Source: Chara braunii (Eukaryota; Streptophyta; Charophyceae; Charales; Characeae). From it: DNA of 30,392 nucleotides. The stretch lies in NCBI GenBank assembly GCA_003427395.1, contig BFEA01000473.1:1101022-1131413 (forward strand). Direction: 5' to 3'. The notes under the pieces were generated by a model. It searched no databases. It saw nothing but the letters and a program-made list of their open reading frames with translations, and was not told the origin of the DNA. Both the position numbers and the translations under genes were made by a program. Positions 1 to 10,472 of the stretch are shown piece after piece. The number at the start of each line of letters is the position of its first letter. The first letter of the stretch is position 1.

Positions 1-62
<62 letters not shown>
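1..62. repeat. (GA)n microsatellite at the left edge
   Basis: Uninterrupted GA dinucleotides run from the first base. The right edge of the window ends in the complementary (TC)n, so both edges are microsatellite and probably mark contig breaks. Confidence 0.97.
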
Positions 63-65
<3 letters not shown>

Positions 66-290
66 CGCAAGCCAAAAGCGGAGGGGAAAATCTGATCATC
101 GAAAAGAACGAATGCTCCTAGCCCGAGTTGCAGCCAGGTTCATTCGAAACAAAGAACCTTTGGAACCGCGAGCAACGCTCTGCGTCGAGGGGAAATACCG
201 AAATAGGACAGCGTGTAACAGTGCGCCAAGCCACGCACCTTCACGCGGAGTTGAAGAAGAAGCGCGTGAGTTAAAGGAGCGTGATTTGCG

Positions 291-292
<2 letters not shown>

Positions 293-354
<62 letters not shown>
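293..354. repeat. (AG)n microsatellite
   Basis: About 31 uninterrupted AG dinucleotides. The open frames that cross it (alternating Arg-Glu or Leu-Ser) are products of the repeat and are not counted as genes. Confidence 0.97.
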
Positions 355-355
<1 letters not shown>

Positions 356-396
356 CAAAGCCTTCATCCTCGCGGTTGGCCTCATGGTACGCCGTT

Positions 397-594
397 GATA
401 GGATGAGAAAAATCGGATGAATCTACCGCTGGTACATGGTAATATACACTACTAAGCCCATAGATAGGATGAGCAAAATCGGATGAGTCTACCGCGAGTA
501 CATGGAAATATTCACTAATACCCCCATCGATAGGATGTGCAAAATTGGATGAATCTAGCGCGAGAGCATGGAGATATACACTACCTCTATCATG
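397..594 (+). repeat. 66-bp minisatellite, three copies
   Basis: The motif GATAGGATG starts at 397, 463 and 529, an exact 66-bp period. Each copy continues with a GGATGAATCTA-like block and an ACATGG/GCATGG block. Copies differ by scattered substitutions. No open frame of note crosses it. Confidence 0.85.
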
Positions 595-599
595 TTAGT

Positions 600-1080
600 C
601 GTTACGGGACGGATCTGGGATTTGCACGGTGACACTCAGAGTAGCAGCGGGTTCATTAGTGGTTACGCAACGGGCTTGGGATTGCGCACGGATGAACGAA
701 CCCACGTGCGGGGGATAAATAAGGATCGCGCGGGATAAGCTGCACGCTAGGACTGTCTCTCGGGGAAAAACCAGACGAGCGCGCGGATCGGGGGAAAGGA
801 ATTGCGCAGGTAGGAAATGTTGCGCTAACGTGAGAGAAAGGGAGAAAGAGGGAAAGCACCCGAATGAACCGGGCCTCTGACGTGCGCCAGATTCATTCAC
901 AACCAAACTCGTGTAAACGCACGAGCAGTGCACACGAGGAGAGAGAGGAGCTCGTCCAGGGGAAAGCTTTGTGAGCGAGAGCGCAGTGACAGTCGGGGCA
1001 GCGGGAATCTATGGGGACAGATGGATTGCGTGCGAGGGGAGAGCGAGCGAGCTAGAGAGAGAAAGAGAGGTGGCTCTTCG
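600..1080. other. Unassigned sequence, purine-rich towards the right
   Basis: No gene or known element is recognised. Short open frames exist on both strands, but their composition (Arg/Ser/Glu-rich from GAGA-type DNA) does not look like protein-coding sequence. Confidence 0.5.
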
Positions 1081-1214
1081 ATGATGATGGCGAGATTATT
1101 CTGCCATTGTCATTTGCAAGCCCGGAGTGCTCTGACTTGGTGTGTATCGAGTCGTAATTCCGCCCCTGACTCGAGATCACGATTGTCTACTTTCATATAC
1201 GCCGCGCGACTTGT

Positions 1215-1465
1215 TTTCTAGATGTCGAAGTGAAGAGACTCTATCAAGCACGGGTAAACGACAGGAATACTCATGAATGGACTTACGAGATTTCACTGCC
1301 CCTATCTACTGAAACAGGTTTGGGAAGTTCAGCGTGAAAGGAAACCAATGACACGTCATCTAATTACTGGCACGCAAGAACGGAGTAACCGGATTTTCAC
1401 TCTCCCTTTCCACTCCGCAAAGCCACAACCGAAAGAACGGACTTTGAAGAATCAACGGGAAGGGG
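1215..1465 (+). rRNA. Diverged fragment of large-subunit (25S/28S) rRNA
   Basis: Several blocks resemble, in order, the conserved eukaryotic LSU rRNA region that holds the R2 and R1 retrotransposon target sites. At 1227-1262 is GTCGAAGTGAAGAGACT followed by CAAGCACGGGTAAACG. At 1272-1312 is CATGAATGGACTTACGAG followed by CCCCTATCTACT. At 1356-1376 is CGTCATCTAATTACTGGC. At 1425-1460 is GCAAAGCCACAACCGAAAG followed by AATCAACGGGAA. The third block precedes the second in normal LSU rRNA, so part of the region is duplicated or shuffled. Many substitutions and the short length argue for an rRNA pseudogene. A weaker resemblance may reach left to about 1110. This call rests on recalled consensus, not on an alignment. 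Confidence 0.72.
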
Positions 1466-1594
1466 GCGATGGAGTCAACGGATGTTGACGCACCGTGAAC
1501 GGGAAGGCAAGCTCGACAGTTGAACTGCAGCAGCCTACATGAGCGAGCTGAACCGCTCGACTCGGGGTAGTGGGTCACCCGCAGGCCAATGGAA

Positions 1595-1810
1595 CGGACC
1601 TGAGAGAGAAACCGGACCGGGCCAGACCGGACAGGACCTGACGAGCCCAGATCAGATCTGGAGCAGATAAACCAGGCTGGCCTGAAACAGACCAGACAGA
1701 CCGGACTGGACCAGGAACAGACCTGACGAGACCAGACTAGACTAGACGGGTCAGACCGGACAGATTGGACCCAATCAGGCCAGGCTGGATCGGACAGACT
1801 GGGACTGTCT
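1595..1810. repeat. Degenerate GACCGGACAG/CAGACC short-unit array
   Basis: About 215 bp built almost entirely from variants of GACCGGAC, CAGACCAGAC and CCTGACGAG, with no fixed period. It looks like an old, degraded short-unit satellite. Confidence 0.7.
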
Positions 1811-3120
1811 TTACCAACAGCTGCGAGGGTTCAAACCAAAAGTAGATGGCTCAATGTACTGCGATGCTACTCCGGGCTTGTGACCGACGGGAGCGGCGCC
1901 GACGACACCACATTGATCGTGGGGTTTAGCGAAGTACATGGTACACTCAGTTTCAACACAAACTGGGCCCTTGGGCCGGCGTGCGCGAGGTTGCACTGAG
2001 ATACGATGTTGCGCGTTTGCGCTGATCTTTATTGACTGAGTAAAATAATATTTCTGTTCCTTTTGCATTTTAGTGAGATATCCAAGTTCACGTCTTGTGT
2101 TTGTATCTGACTCAGTTGTGGGTTTTGCAGGTTATAGGAGCCCGGAACTAGCCCTCCCGCGGGTGACAGACGCGGACAGACACAGGGTTAGATCCACAGG
2201 CCGCCAGACCCTTCTACCGGTCGACAACAGCCAACCACCCTAGGGTCCGGAGTTATCCGCCACTATGGCTCGGATGCCCCGCTAACCCAACTAGCCTCTG
2301 GACCTTGTGAGAACCTGCTTCAGGGAATCATCTCTTGCTCAAGAGGCGCATTCGAAACTTTCTGCCTCTTCATGAAGGACGTAAGTGCTGACAGCGCAGA
2401 GGACGCCACTGTGGATAGACTCTCGTCGGGGAACCGTTGCGAGAACCTGACGACTGCAGTGGGAACACTCCTTCCAACATGAAGAATGCAACAACCCTCA
2501 ATCCGCTGCGATGCTAAGTGATCTTTGCCCCGACCATATGATCGGACAGATCACCTCATCGATTATGACACATGACTGATTACGTATCCCTTTAGAGCTC
2601 GGTAGCGCTTCGCCGCGAAGGCCCATCTGGAGAGGAACCCCATCACGGTGATGCTAAGTCCCTTGCCACGGGAACACTTCACTAGGCTAAGTTTCACCCT
2701 CTTTCAGAGATAACCAATCAACTTGTGTCAGATGATGTTAGGCAATCCTCCTTACTCAATCGTACTAAAAGGTTGCCCTATCAATTGAGCGCTGACTTAT
2801 GAGAGGAAGAAAACAAAAAAAAATACTTTATCCCACAGCCATTCATTTCACAATGCCATTCAGACTAAATAAAATACAATAAGAGGCAAGGATTGAAATC
2901 CCATATATTGACTCCCAATCCCCCAGGCGTGTCCCGGGACTGACACATGACAAACCAAATACAATGCAATGAACTGAAATTTTAAAATTTTAACTTACAT
3001 ACATACAAAACTGGGGGCAATCTGGGTCCGACAGACACATGAGTCCACCACTGAGCCGAGCCATCATAGGTCACTCATATCCAGCTCCGGCATCCGAAAT
3101 CATACCATAATCATTGCAAA
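1811..3120. other. Unassigned 1.3-kb region
   Basis: No gene is assigned. An ATG-less open frame on the plus strand covers roughly 2190-2480 and has fairly protein-like composition, but I recognise no domain. The 3' LTR expected for the minus-strand retroelement should lie here or in the neighbouring minisatellite. I could not find a copy of the sequence that follows the primer-binding site at 12391, so either it has been lost or it is too diverged to see by eye. Confidence 0.5.
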
Positions 3121-3124
3121 CCGA

Positions 3125-3960
3125 TTATTGGCTGCTGCTGGCGGCACACGAGCCACGTCCCAGCACATAATCATCATCAATAGCTGGCGGCTCACTGGCC
3201 ATGTCCCAGTACATCATCATCATCTGTAGCTGGCGGCAACACTGTCCACGTCCCAGCATAAAATCATCATCTGTAGCTGGCGTCACTCTGTCCACGTCCC
3301 AGCATAAAATCATTATCAGTAGCTGGCGGCATACTGACCACGTCCCAGCATAAAATCATCATCAGTAGCTGGCGGCACACTGTCCACGTCCCAACGTATA
3401 ATCATCATCTGAAGCTGGCGACGCACTGTCCACGTCCCAGCGTATAATCTCTGAAGCGGGCGGCACACTGTCCACGTCCCAGCATATAATCTCTGAAGCT
3501 GGCGGCATATTGTCCACATTCCAGCATATAATCTCTGAAGCCGGCGGCACACTGTCCACGTCCCAACATATAATCTCTGAAGCTGGCAGCACACTGTCCA
3601 CTTCCCAACATATAATCTTTGAAGCTGACGGCACACTGTCCACGTCCCAGCATATAATCTCTAAAGCTGGAGGCACATTGTCCACGTCCCAGCATATAAT
3701 CATCTGAAGTTGGCGCCACACTGTCCATGTCCCAGCATAAAATCATCATCTGAAGTTGGCGGCACACTGTCCACGTCCCAGCATATAACCTCTGAAGCTG
3801 GCGGCACACTGTCCACGTCCCAGCATATAATCTCTGAAGCTGGCGGCACACTGTCCACGTCCCAACATATAATCTCTGAAGTTGGCGGCATACAGTCCAC
3901 GTCCCAGCGTATAAAAGATCCCGCGATTGGCGGCACTCTCACCACGTCCCAACCGATGCT
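3125..3960. repeat. 42-bp minisatellite (45-bp variants at the left)
   Basis: The core unit contains GGCGGCACACTGTCCACGTC then CCAGCATATAATCTCTGAAG and is 42 bp long. It repeats about twenty times. Left-hand copies carry an extra ATCATC element and are about 45 bp. Because 42 is divisible by three, all three minus-strand frames stay open for long stretches and give 14-residue protein repeats such as MLGRGQCAASFRDY. I regard these as by-products of the period. The array starts just beyond the integrase end of the retroelement and could be its 3' untranslated region. Confidence 0.93.
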
Positions 3961-4009
3961 GAGGGCATACTGGCCACGACTCAGCATGTCCAGGTTGATG
4001 CTAGATGGC

Positions 4010-5640
4010 TCACGGGCCTTGCCTCATCACTCTGCCCGAACTCGGAATCAAATTTGCATCTCTAAGTAAGAATTTTCGGAGCCGGGAGCCAGATACTATA
4101 CCATGGGATCTCGTGTCATCCATCTCTGCTAACTCATAGGCCTTGCCTTCAACCTCTCTGATGATCCTGAATGGTCCCATCCACCTGGCCTCCAATCTCT
4201 TGGTGCACTATGTCTCGAGAGATGTATCATGCAGAAGTACAATATCCCCGACCTGAAGTCGTTCCTTCCTGATGTACCTCTTATTGTTCCATCGTGTCTG
4301 ATCAGATAATCTGTTGTCTGACATCCTCTTTGTGGCCTCAATTATGGCCTCATCCACTTCCTTGATCTGCCTGATCCTCAGCCTCAGCAACTCCTCTGTG
4401 GAGTATGACTCTCTCTGCGCCTCATGGGTCCATGTCTCAACCAGGTTCTCAATGGGAGAAGTAGCATACCTGCCATACCAGAGTGTAATGGGTGCATAAC
4501 CTGTAGTCCGTTTGACAGTCACATTGTCGGCATAGACAGTCGCCCTCAAGAAAGATGGCCTGTTTCTGGAGTCACCTTGGCATCATTTTGATATAGCATC
4601 CTTTAGTGTTATGTGACCCCTTTCCACTGGTGCATTAGTCTGAGGATGATATGGTATCACAAATCTGATCCTGACCCCAAGTCTGAACATGAGTTTTCTG
4701 ACCATCTCATTCTTGAATTCTGATCCCTGATCAGCCACGAACTCACGTAAGAAGGGGTACCTTAGATAAATTTCCTCGATCCAATCTGCCACTGCTTTTG
4801 CGATTTTCTTACGGATGACTTTTGCTTCAACATAACCAGACATATTATCTCTCATATTTAGTATAGATTTCATTTCATCCTTACCAGGTGGCATAGTAAT
4901 TAGATCAAGGTGAACAGTACTACTAGGCTCAACAAAAACAGTGGGGTATAAGGGTTCAATCAATCTCATAGATGACATTTTCTGACAAGCTTCACACGAC
5001 TTACAATATCTCCTTACCATATCCCTCAGGCCATCCCAGTGATATAGTCGGGATACTTTATAGTATGTAACATCAGCACCCCTATGACCCCCTGCCAGAC
5101 CCTCATGCAGTGCAACGATCACCTCTAGTTGTCTTTCCTTACCACACACTACTCTCGGTGGTGGCAGTCCTTCCTTTGCATCCACTAAAAGGTGACCCCT
5201 ACGCAGCCTAAAGGTTCTCTTTGTTTTCTCATGGTAGAATTCGTCCAACTGATTACTGCTCATTACCATACAAATCCTCTTATATTCCCCATCATACTCA
5301 TCCTTCCTAAATCTCCCCTCAGCGTCCTTATCGTGCTCCTGGTCATCCGACTCTTCCTCTATCTCATTCAGCCTTCGCTCATCCATCCTTGAACTCTCTG
5401 CCAGCTCATGAGCAACAACAGCGGCTTGTTCTACCATCCCATACCATCATTTCTCCTCATCCTCTTGAGTTCGGAAGTAGTGGAGGTAAGAGTCTCCCTT
5501 TTCTCCTCAGCAGTCTTCCCTGCTCGTTGCTATGGCTGAGGCTGTATAACAACTTGAAGCTGGAGGTAGTCCTTCATCATCGTCTTCCATAAGGAATTCG
5601 TCAACGAAGGGTGCCTCCTCAAGAGATTCATCATCTATTG
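4010..5640 (-). pseudogene. Integrase region of Ty3/gypsy pol
   Basis: The integrase inserts the element's cDNA into the genome. In one frame there is an acidic linker (about 5640-5250), then an HHCC zinc-binding region containing GGHRG, WDGLRDMV and CKSCEACQK (about 5130-4975). The catalytic core follows, with Asp in VHLDLITMP, Asp in ADQGSEF and Glu in NAPVERGH. The last two are 35 residues apart, as expected for D,D35E. A GPF-type C-terminal module (RWMGPFRIIREVEG) follows near 4190-4150. Stops interrupt the frame at 5507-5509, 5447-5449, 4583-4585 and 4208-4210, before the terminal stop at 4010-4012. The frame differs from the RNase H frame just upstream, so an indel lies near 5645. Catalytic residues are all present, but the gene cannot make full-length protein. 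Confidence 0.92.
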
Positions 5641-5643
5641 ATC

Positions 5644-6363
5644 CTATTCTACGCGGCTCAGCCAATCGGCTCGATTCTTTTCAGTAGGTACCTTTTCTAA
5701 TACAAAATCATACGTCCATATGTGAGTTATCCACCTACTTACCGTAGCATCTACTTGTTGATGCCTCTTAATAGCTCCGATTACCGCCGTGGAATCCGTT
5801 CTTAGGATGAATCTCCGCCTCATAACATAGTGTCTAAACACCCTGAGGCAGTGCAGAATTGCCAGAAGCTCTTTCCTTAACTGAATATAGTCCCTCTCAA
5901 CCGAATTAAGGGTGCGACTCTCAAATCTAAGTGGCCTTTCTTTACCATTCTCATCTCGCTGCACGAGCACTCCTCCTAATGTTATCGGGTCGCCGTCGAA
6001 TTCAATGATGAAGGACCTCTCCCTTTCATCGTCGAAGTACGATACTCCCAATACGACCCCGCCATCTCTTAACTTATCTTGAAGTGTCCGCGCAACCTTC
6101 TCTCTTTGGTCAGACCACCTTAAGCTAGCTCCTTGTCGCACCATCTCTCTAAGGGGCTCGACTATCTTGGTAAACTCGGGGATGAAGATCCGCCAGAAGC
6201 TACAGACCCCTAGGAAGCTCTTTACTTCCCCAACCTTTTTTAGAGGCATAAGCCAGTTTAGGAGTTTATCCACTTTCTTCGGATCGGGGCTCCTTCCTTC
6301 CAAGAAGCACCTAAAACCCAAGATCGTTACCTCCTTTTGAACAATAGTGATTTCGGCCCGCAA
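5644..6363 (-). pseudogene. RNase H region of Ty3/gypsy pol (frameshifted from RT)
   Basis: About 239 codons are open. The first 85 or so cover the RT thumb/connection region, with EVTILGFRCFLEG and KVGEVKSFLGVCSFWRIFIP. The rest is RNase H, which degrades the RNA strand of the RNA-DNA hybrid. The acidic residues expected for the active site are visible: Asp in IIEFDGDP, Glu in RKELLAILHCLR, Asp in LRTDSTAV and Asp in NRADWLSR. The frame is shifted relative to the RT segment, which closes at 6327, so a short indel lies between about 6330 and 6365. It ends at a TAG at 5644-5646, where the integrase region continues in another frame. Confidence 0.92.
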
Positions 6364-7376
6364 GCTGTTAGGTTGTATTTAGCCAATCTTTCTAGTACTT
6401 TCGCCACTCCCTGCACATGTTCCCATACGAACCGCCTGACTCGACAATCCACTAAAGTCTCATATTTTTTCTTTGGTCCTTTAACTGGATTGTTGTCAAT
6501 GTATGGAAACGTAACCTCTGGGCATATATCCTCCATGACCTTCAGCATGTCTCGCTGGCCGACCGCGACACCATTCGTCCACCATTGAGGCACCACACAC
6601 ATTTGTATGAGGCCTCTAGGTGTATGCATAAGGTTCATAGGTCGACTAGTAGGATCTATCGGCAATTGATCATAGCCAGAGTACAAGTCTATTAAGGAGT
6701 AGATGCTCTTTCCAGCAAAAAACTCGGCCAACAGATCCGCGTTGGGTAAGCTACCCGCATCGAGAACCGTTACCGAATTCAACTTTTGCAAGTTCTGTAT
6801 CCAGCGCAGACCACCACCCGGCTTCCAAAAGCAAAACCAGTGATTGGCGTAAGCTCCATCAGCTGGTTCCGCAACGTTGGAAGCGATCTTCTGGTTTATG
6901 TACTCCATTACCTCTTTTTCTTCCTTTTGAGCATATTTTGTGGGTCTATCATTCCAAGGTGTGTGAGGAACGGTCCAAATTTTGACCATCTTAATCATGT
7001 CAACGTCAAGTCGTCCCCTTTCCTCATCATTAAAGGAAAAGGCACCACTGTACTTCTTATATAACTGATATGTGAAATCCCTCTCAGCCGGCAGAAGGAA
7101 GTCATCGGCTCCTATCTTCATTATCTTGAACCTCTCTGGGGTAATTCTCCCTCCTTTTAATGCAGCCTCTCTTTATCTTTTAATTATCTTTCTCTCCTTC
7201 TCCAATGCCTCATTGTAATCCTTCTCTATCAGGACGACCACTGGATTCTTCTTAATACCTTTGCGCTTATACTTCCTCTTAGATCCGGTGACTATTTTCC
7301 TAAAAAAGGCCTAGTTGCAAGGAAGGTGAGCTGCATTGTCCCCGATTTTGCTGCCCTCACAACATTCTTGAATCAT
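6327..7376 (-). pseudogene. Reverse transcriptase region of Ty3/gypsy pol, altered active site
   Basis: The frame starts with an ATG at 7376 whose last two bases are shared with the gag-protease stop (ATGA at 7373-7376). Stops interrupt it at 7311-7313 (TAG) and 7173-7175 (TAA). RT signatures follow: a proline-rich entry near WTVPHTPWNDRP, the SLIDLYSGYDQLPI block holding the first catalytic Asp, the TPRGLIQMCVVP block, then the palm motif. Here the palm motif reads FPYIDN instead of the usual Y-x-D-D, with AAC at 6492-6494 where an Asp codon is expected. Loss of that Asp should abolish polymerase activity. The frame ends at 6327, and the continuation is in the next frame. The RT identification is firm. 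Confidence 0.93.
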
Positions 7377-9613
7377 TTTATCTCTCTCTTATCGCCCAAC
7401 TCATTTTTTTTATCCAGGAGCTTGAACATCTTCCCGATATCATTTACTCTAATCGTTGTCTCCTTGTCTATTATTCCACTTTCTTTCAGTTTTGCCCGTA
7501 CTTCCTCAATCAGCTTGTCAGATTCTCCATGCTTAAGAGAGTTAATATGTCGTTGATGTCGAGGATGATGCCTATCACTTATCACAAAAGTCTGTTCTTG
7601 GCCAGTGTTAGGGTCCTGGAGAGAGAGCCAGGCCGCCCCATCATGGCCGAAGAACATACAAGCCTCCATTCTATGTAGAAAAGGGACTCCGATAATGCAG
7701 TCATGATCCAAGTTGTGGACCACAAAACAGAGGATCTCGGCTCGTAAAGTCCCAATCCGAATAGGCAAATCATCAATAAAACGTTCCAAAGGCAGGAATC
7801 CGGCTATATTGGAAAGTTGATGATTGACCTTCCTGTCTATCACGAGCCCACATGACCTTATTGTGGCCGAGGATATGAGCATCATCTCGGCCCCAGAGTC
7901 CACTAGAGCTCTGACTTTCACGTCGTTTACGGAGATATTCAAGTACCCGCACGACAAGTTGTCAAACCTCATCTTGGTACCAAGTGCGGATTTTTCCACA
8001 TGTTGAGGGAAGAGTCTTAGGTTATTGATCTCTACCTTCCGCCTCTCGACCATCTTCTTAAGCTCCTCCCTAAACTTGGGTACTAAGGCTACTGCCTCTT
8101 TCCAGGATAGGGTGATCTCGGTCTCCTCGAGTAATTTCTTTACTACTTCATCTATCGAGATCCCCTCCTCGGCTTCGGATCTCAAGACCACCTTCCTCTT
8201 CTTCCCGATAGCTTTCTTTCCTTTCCCTTCCTTCACTAGGTCCTTGGTCCCATCGATCAGCTGGTCTAACTCTCTTTGAGGCATCTCCCGCTTTTTCTCT
8301 TCGACCTGCTTTTGGCTGATATGGGATACATTCAGGTTTTGACTTCCAGGATTGTCGTCTCGGGCCACTATCTCCGGAGGTAGCATACCATCAAAGGTGA
8401 TAACATTAACCCTAACCTTCTTCTTTTTATCCTTGTTGGCCTTAGCCTTTTCTAGGATTACTGCTCGCATCCCTCCTTTGACTCGGAAGTCCACCTTGTT
8501 CCAATTGGCATCACAGATGTGTCCATTGACGTTTTTCTTGACAATCCTTTTTTCGACCTCCTTCTCTGGTGTTGGGCACCGGGTTAGAGTATGGCCTTCC
8601 TCGTCACAATAATAACATCGGAAGGGGCCATCTCTCCTTTGCCAATCTCGGTTCCTATTATCTTTCTTCCAATCCCGATCCCGCTTCTTCTTTTGTCTCT
8701 CTTTTCTTCTTCTCCTAGCGTCATCATCATCACTACTATCGCTCTCACTCTCACTCTCTTTCTTTTGCTTCTCCTTCTTTCTTTCTTCCTTACCTTCTTC
8801 GGCTTCAACAAGTGCTTGAGTTGCTGGGGCAGGAAGGGTTATCTTTTCGAAGCTACTAAGCTTAACGAGAAGACCAAGAGTCTCCTCGACCTTCAAGTTC
8901 CCTCCCGTAACTGCGGCAACATTTCCCTCTCTTGCACTAGTGATTGCTTTCATCTGTTCCAGAGACCATATTCGGTTTGACACCAAAGGTAGCTCACAAA
9001 CCATCTCAACTACTTCATCCCATTTCAGAGGGTAATGGGCAGCGCGGCTTACCACACCCTTTCTTTCGTCCTCTGCGAAATTAGTTAGCAGGACATGACA
9101 CTTCTGGGCCTCATCTAGGAAGGGTACTCTCCGCGCAACCCGCTCAAAATCTTTTAGAAATTGGTCGAGCGTTGCATACTTAGAACGTCGCACTTCCAAT
9201 AAATTTTGCATGGTCGTTGGGACATCATACTTTGCGTATTCTTCCAGCATCTTTTGTCTAACCTCGACCCATGTTGTCAGTCCTTGTGTCGTTTTCGTCA
9301 CCGACACCCTCATCTTAGGCTCAACATAGGCTAGAAGAGCTTTCAACTTTTGTTTGTCCGATCAACTGTGGCTCATACCGAAGACATCATAATCCTTCAA
9401 GAACTCCCTAACCTTGGTTCCATCAAAGCAGGGTATGTTCTCTGGAGGTACCTAAGCTCTCGGAAGATCCAATCGGACATTCATAGTGTCCATCCCGGTC
9501 TTCATGGCCTCTATCCTGTTCAACATTTCTTGTAGAACCGCGGTACTGGTCACTTCTCCGTCCCCTGCGGAGGAACTAGCACGGTTCTGCCGTGCATCCG
9601 GTCCTCTGACCAT
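7373..9613 (-). pseudogene. Gag and aspartic protease of Ty3/gypsy element
   Basis: I chose the ATG at 9613 because it gives 746 codons in the frame of the long open segment (9346-7373) and lies 13 nt after the preceding ORF's stop. Stops at 9452-9454 (TAG) and 9362-9364 (TGA) break the N-terminal part. Residues from about 90 to 200 look like the capsid region (VEVRQKMLEEY, LDQFLKDFERVARRVPF). A basic, Ser/Asp/Lys-rich stretch leads to a CCHC zinc knuckle of form CX2CX4HX4C at about residue 333 (CYYCDEEGHTLTRC), which binds genomic RNA. The protease active site DSGA lies at residue 572 (Asp codon 7898-7900). Gag builds the particle and the protease processes the polyproteins. No separate pro frame is used; gag and protease are fused. 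Confidence 0.92.
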
Positions 9614-9626
9614 CTTGCCTAGCTTA

Positions 9627-10061
9627 CTAGTTAAACTCCTGATTCTTCCTAACCCTTTTCTCTCTTTGGATTGCGTCTAAAATTGGTTCCCAGTTTCTGC
9701 CGTTAGTAAAGCTTTCTGGCAGATGGGGCTCGGAAAACCTATCAAACACAATCGGTATTACGTCACTAACTACTCTTGCCCTTTTTCTTTTTAACTCTTT
9801 TTTTTCTTGATTAACTATATCACTTATCCAGCTCCGAAAGGACTCGCGATTTATCCCTCTCTCCCTCAATGAAGGAATATAGGGTCGGATATCGTATTCG
9901 TCAGTGTCAAGGAACTTCAATACAAGGATATACGCCTTCCCAGGTGCATGCTTCTCCTCCAGGGATATGCAGCGCTCTACCTTGTAGGAAAAAACTCATT
10001 CACTGGTAAAAGGAACTAAGACGTCTAGTGCTGTCGTGACTACCGGACAGTAACCAGACAT
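9627..10061 (-). pseudogene. Copy D of an unrecognised ~130-residue repeated protein
   Basis: This is the fourth member of the paralogous series upstream of gag. It starts at ATG 10061, three nt after the previous ORF's TAG, and begins with Met-Ser like copies B and C. A TGA at 9996-9998 falls where copies A and B have Gly. Shared landmarks are KVERCIS near the N-terminus, then LKFLDTDEYDIRPYIP in the middle, then FDRFSEP and GRNWEPILDAI near the end. It lacks the terminal Trp-stop of copies A and B and has a basic tail. It is followed by gag after 13 nt. I do not know its function; the family resembles nothing I can name. Confidence 0.6.
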
Positions 10062-10064
10062 TGC

Positions 10065-10394
10065 CTAATTCTTAACTTCTCTTAGTATCACTCTTAACCT
10101 TCCGTATTCATTATAGACTTTGTGCTCTCCTTCTACTCCATAGATGTCGGTGTCGATATAGAGTTCACCTTCGGTCTCGTCGATGCAAGACGCGCCTCTC
10201 CTGATTTCTACTACCTCTCTTACTGGATTTCGAACCCTCCTACAAATCAAGGTTCCTAACAAGCATTGGTACTCACGGCTCCAACCGTGAATGAGGGCTC
10301 TCACCCTCTCAGATTCTTGTCTTGCCAACTCCTTCTTTATCCCTTGTCTTACTAAGTTACCTCCAATTGGGCTTTCACGATTGCCTTTCGCCAT
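10065..10394 (-). CDS. Small unrecognised ORF between copies C and D
   Basis: 109 codons from ATG 10394, uninterrupted. The N-terminal half is basic (Lys/Arg/Glu-rich). The C-terminal half, with ELYIDTDIYGVEGE and YGRLRVILREV, looks like a beta-rich segment. It is not obviously homologous to copies A-D, although its DTDIYG segment faintly recalls their LDTDEYD motif. The stop lies three nt before the start of copy D, and 78 nt separate it from copy C. No domain recognised. Confidence 0.45.
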   Translation of the reverse strand: MAKGNRESPIGGNLVRQGIKKELARQESERVRALIHGWSREYQCLLGTLICRRVRNPVREVVEIRRGASCIDETEGELYIDTDIYGVEGEHKVYNEYGRLRVILREVKN

Positions 10395-10472
10395 CTCATA
10401 ATTTATCCATCTTTAGTTAGCCCTGCATTCACCGAGTTTCTCTCTAAGAAGCCAACAAGTTTTCTGCCTTTG

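Noticed and set aside
2080-2480. Start of a second retroelement (LTR end, PBS-like GGTTATAGGAGCCCGG, then gag-like frame)
   Set aside because: The resemblance to a tRNA-iMet primer site needs gaps, no LTR edges are visible, and the downstream frame lacks an ATG and any gag motif.
3316-3987. Cys/Trp-rich repeat protein encoded by the 42-bp array
   Set aside because: All minus-strand frames are open because 42 is divisible by three. No frame shows preferential conservation by eye.
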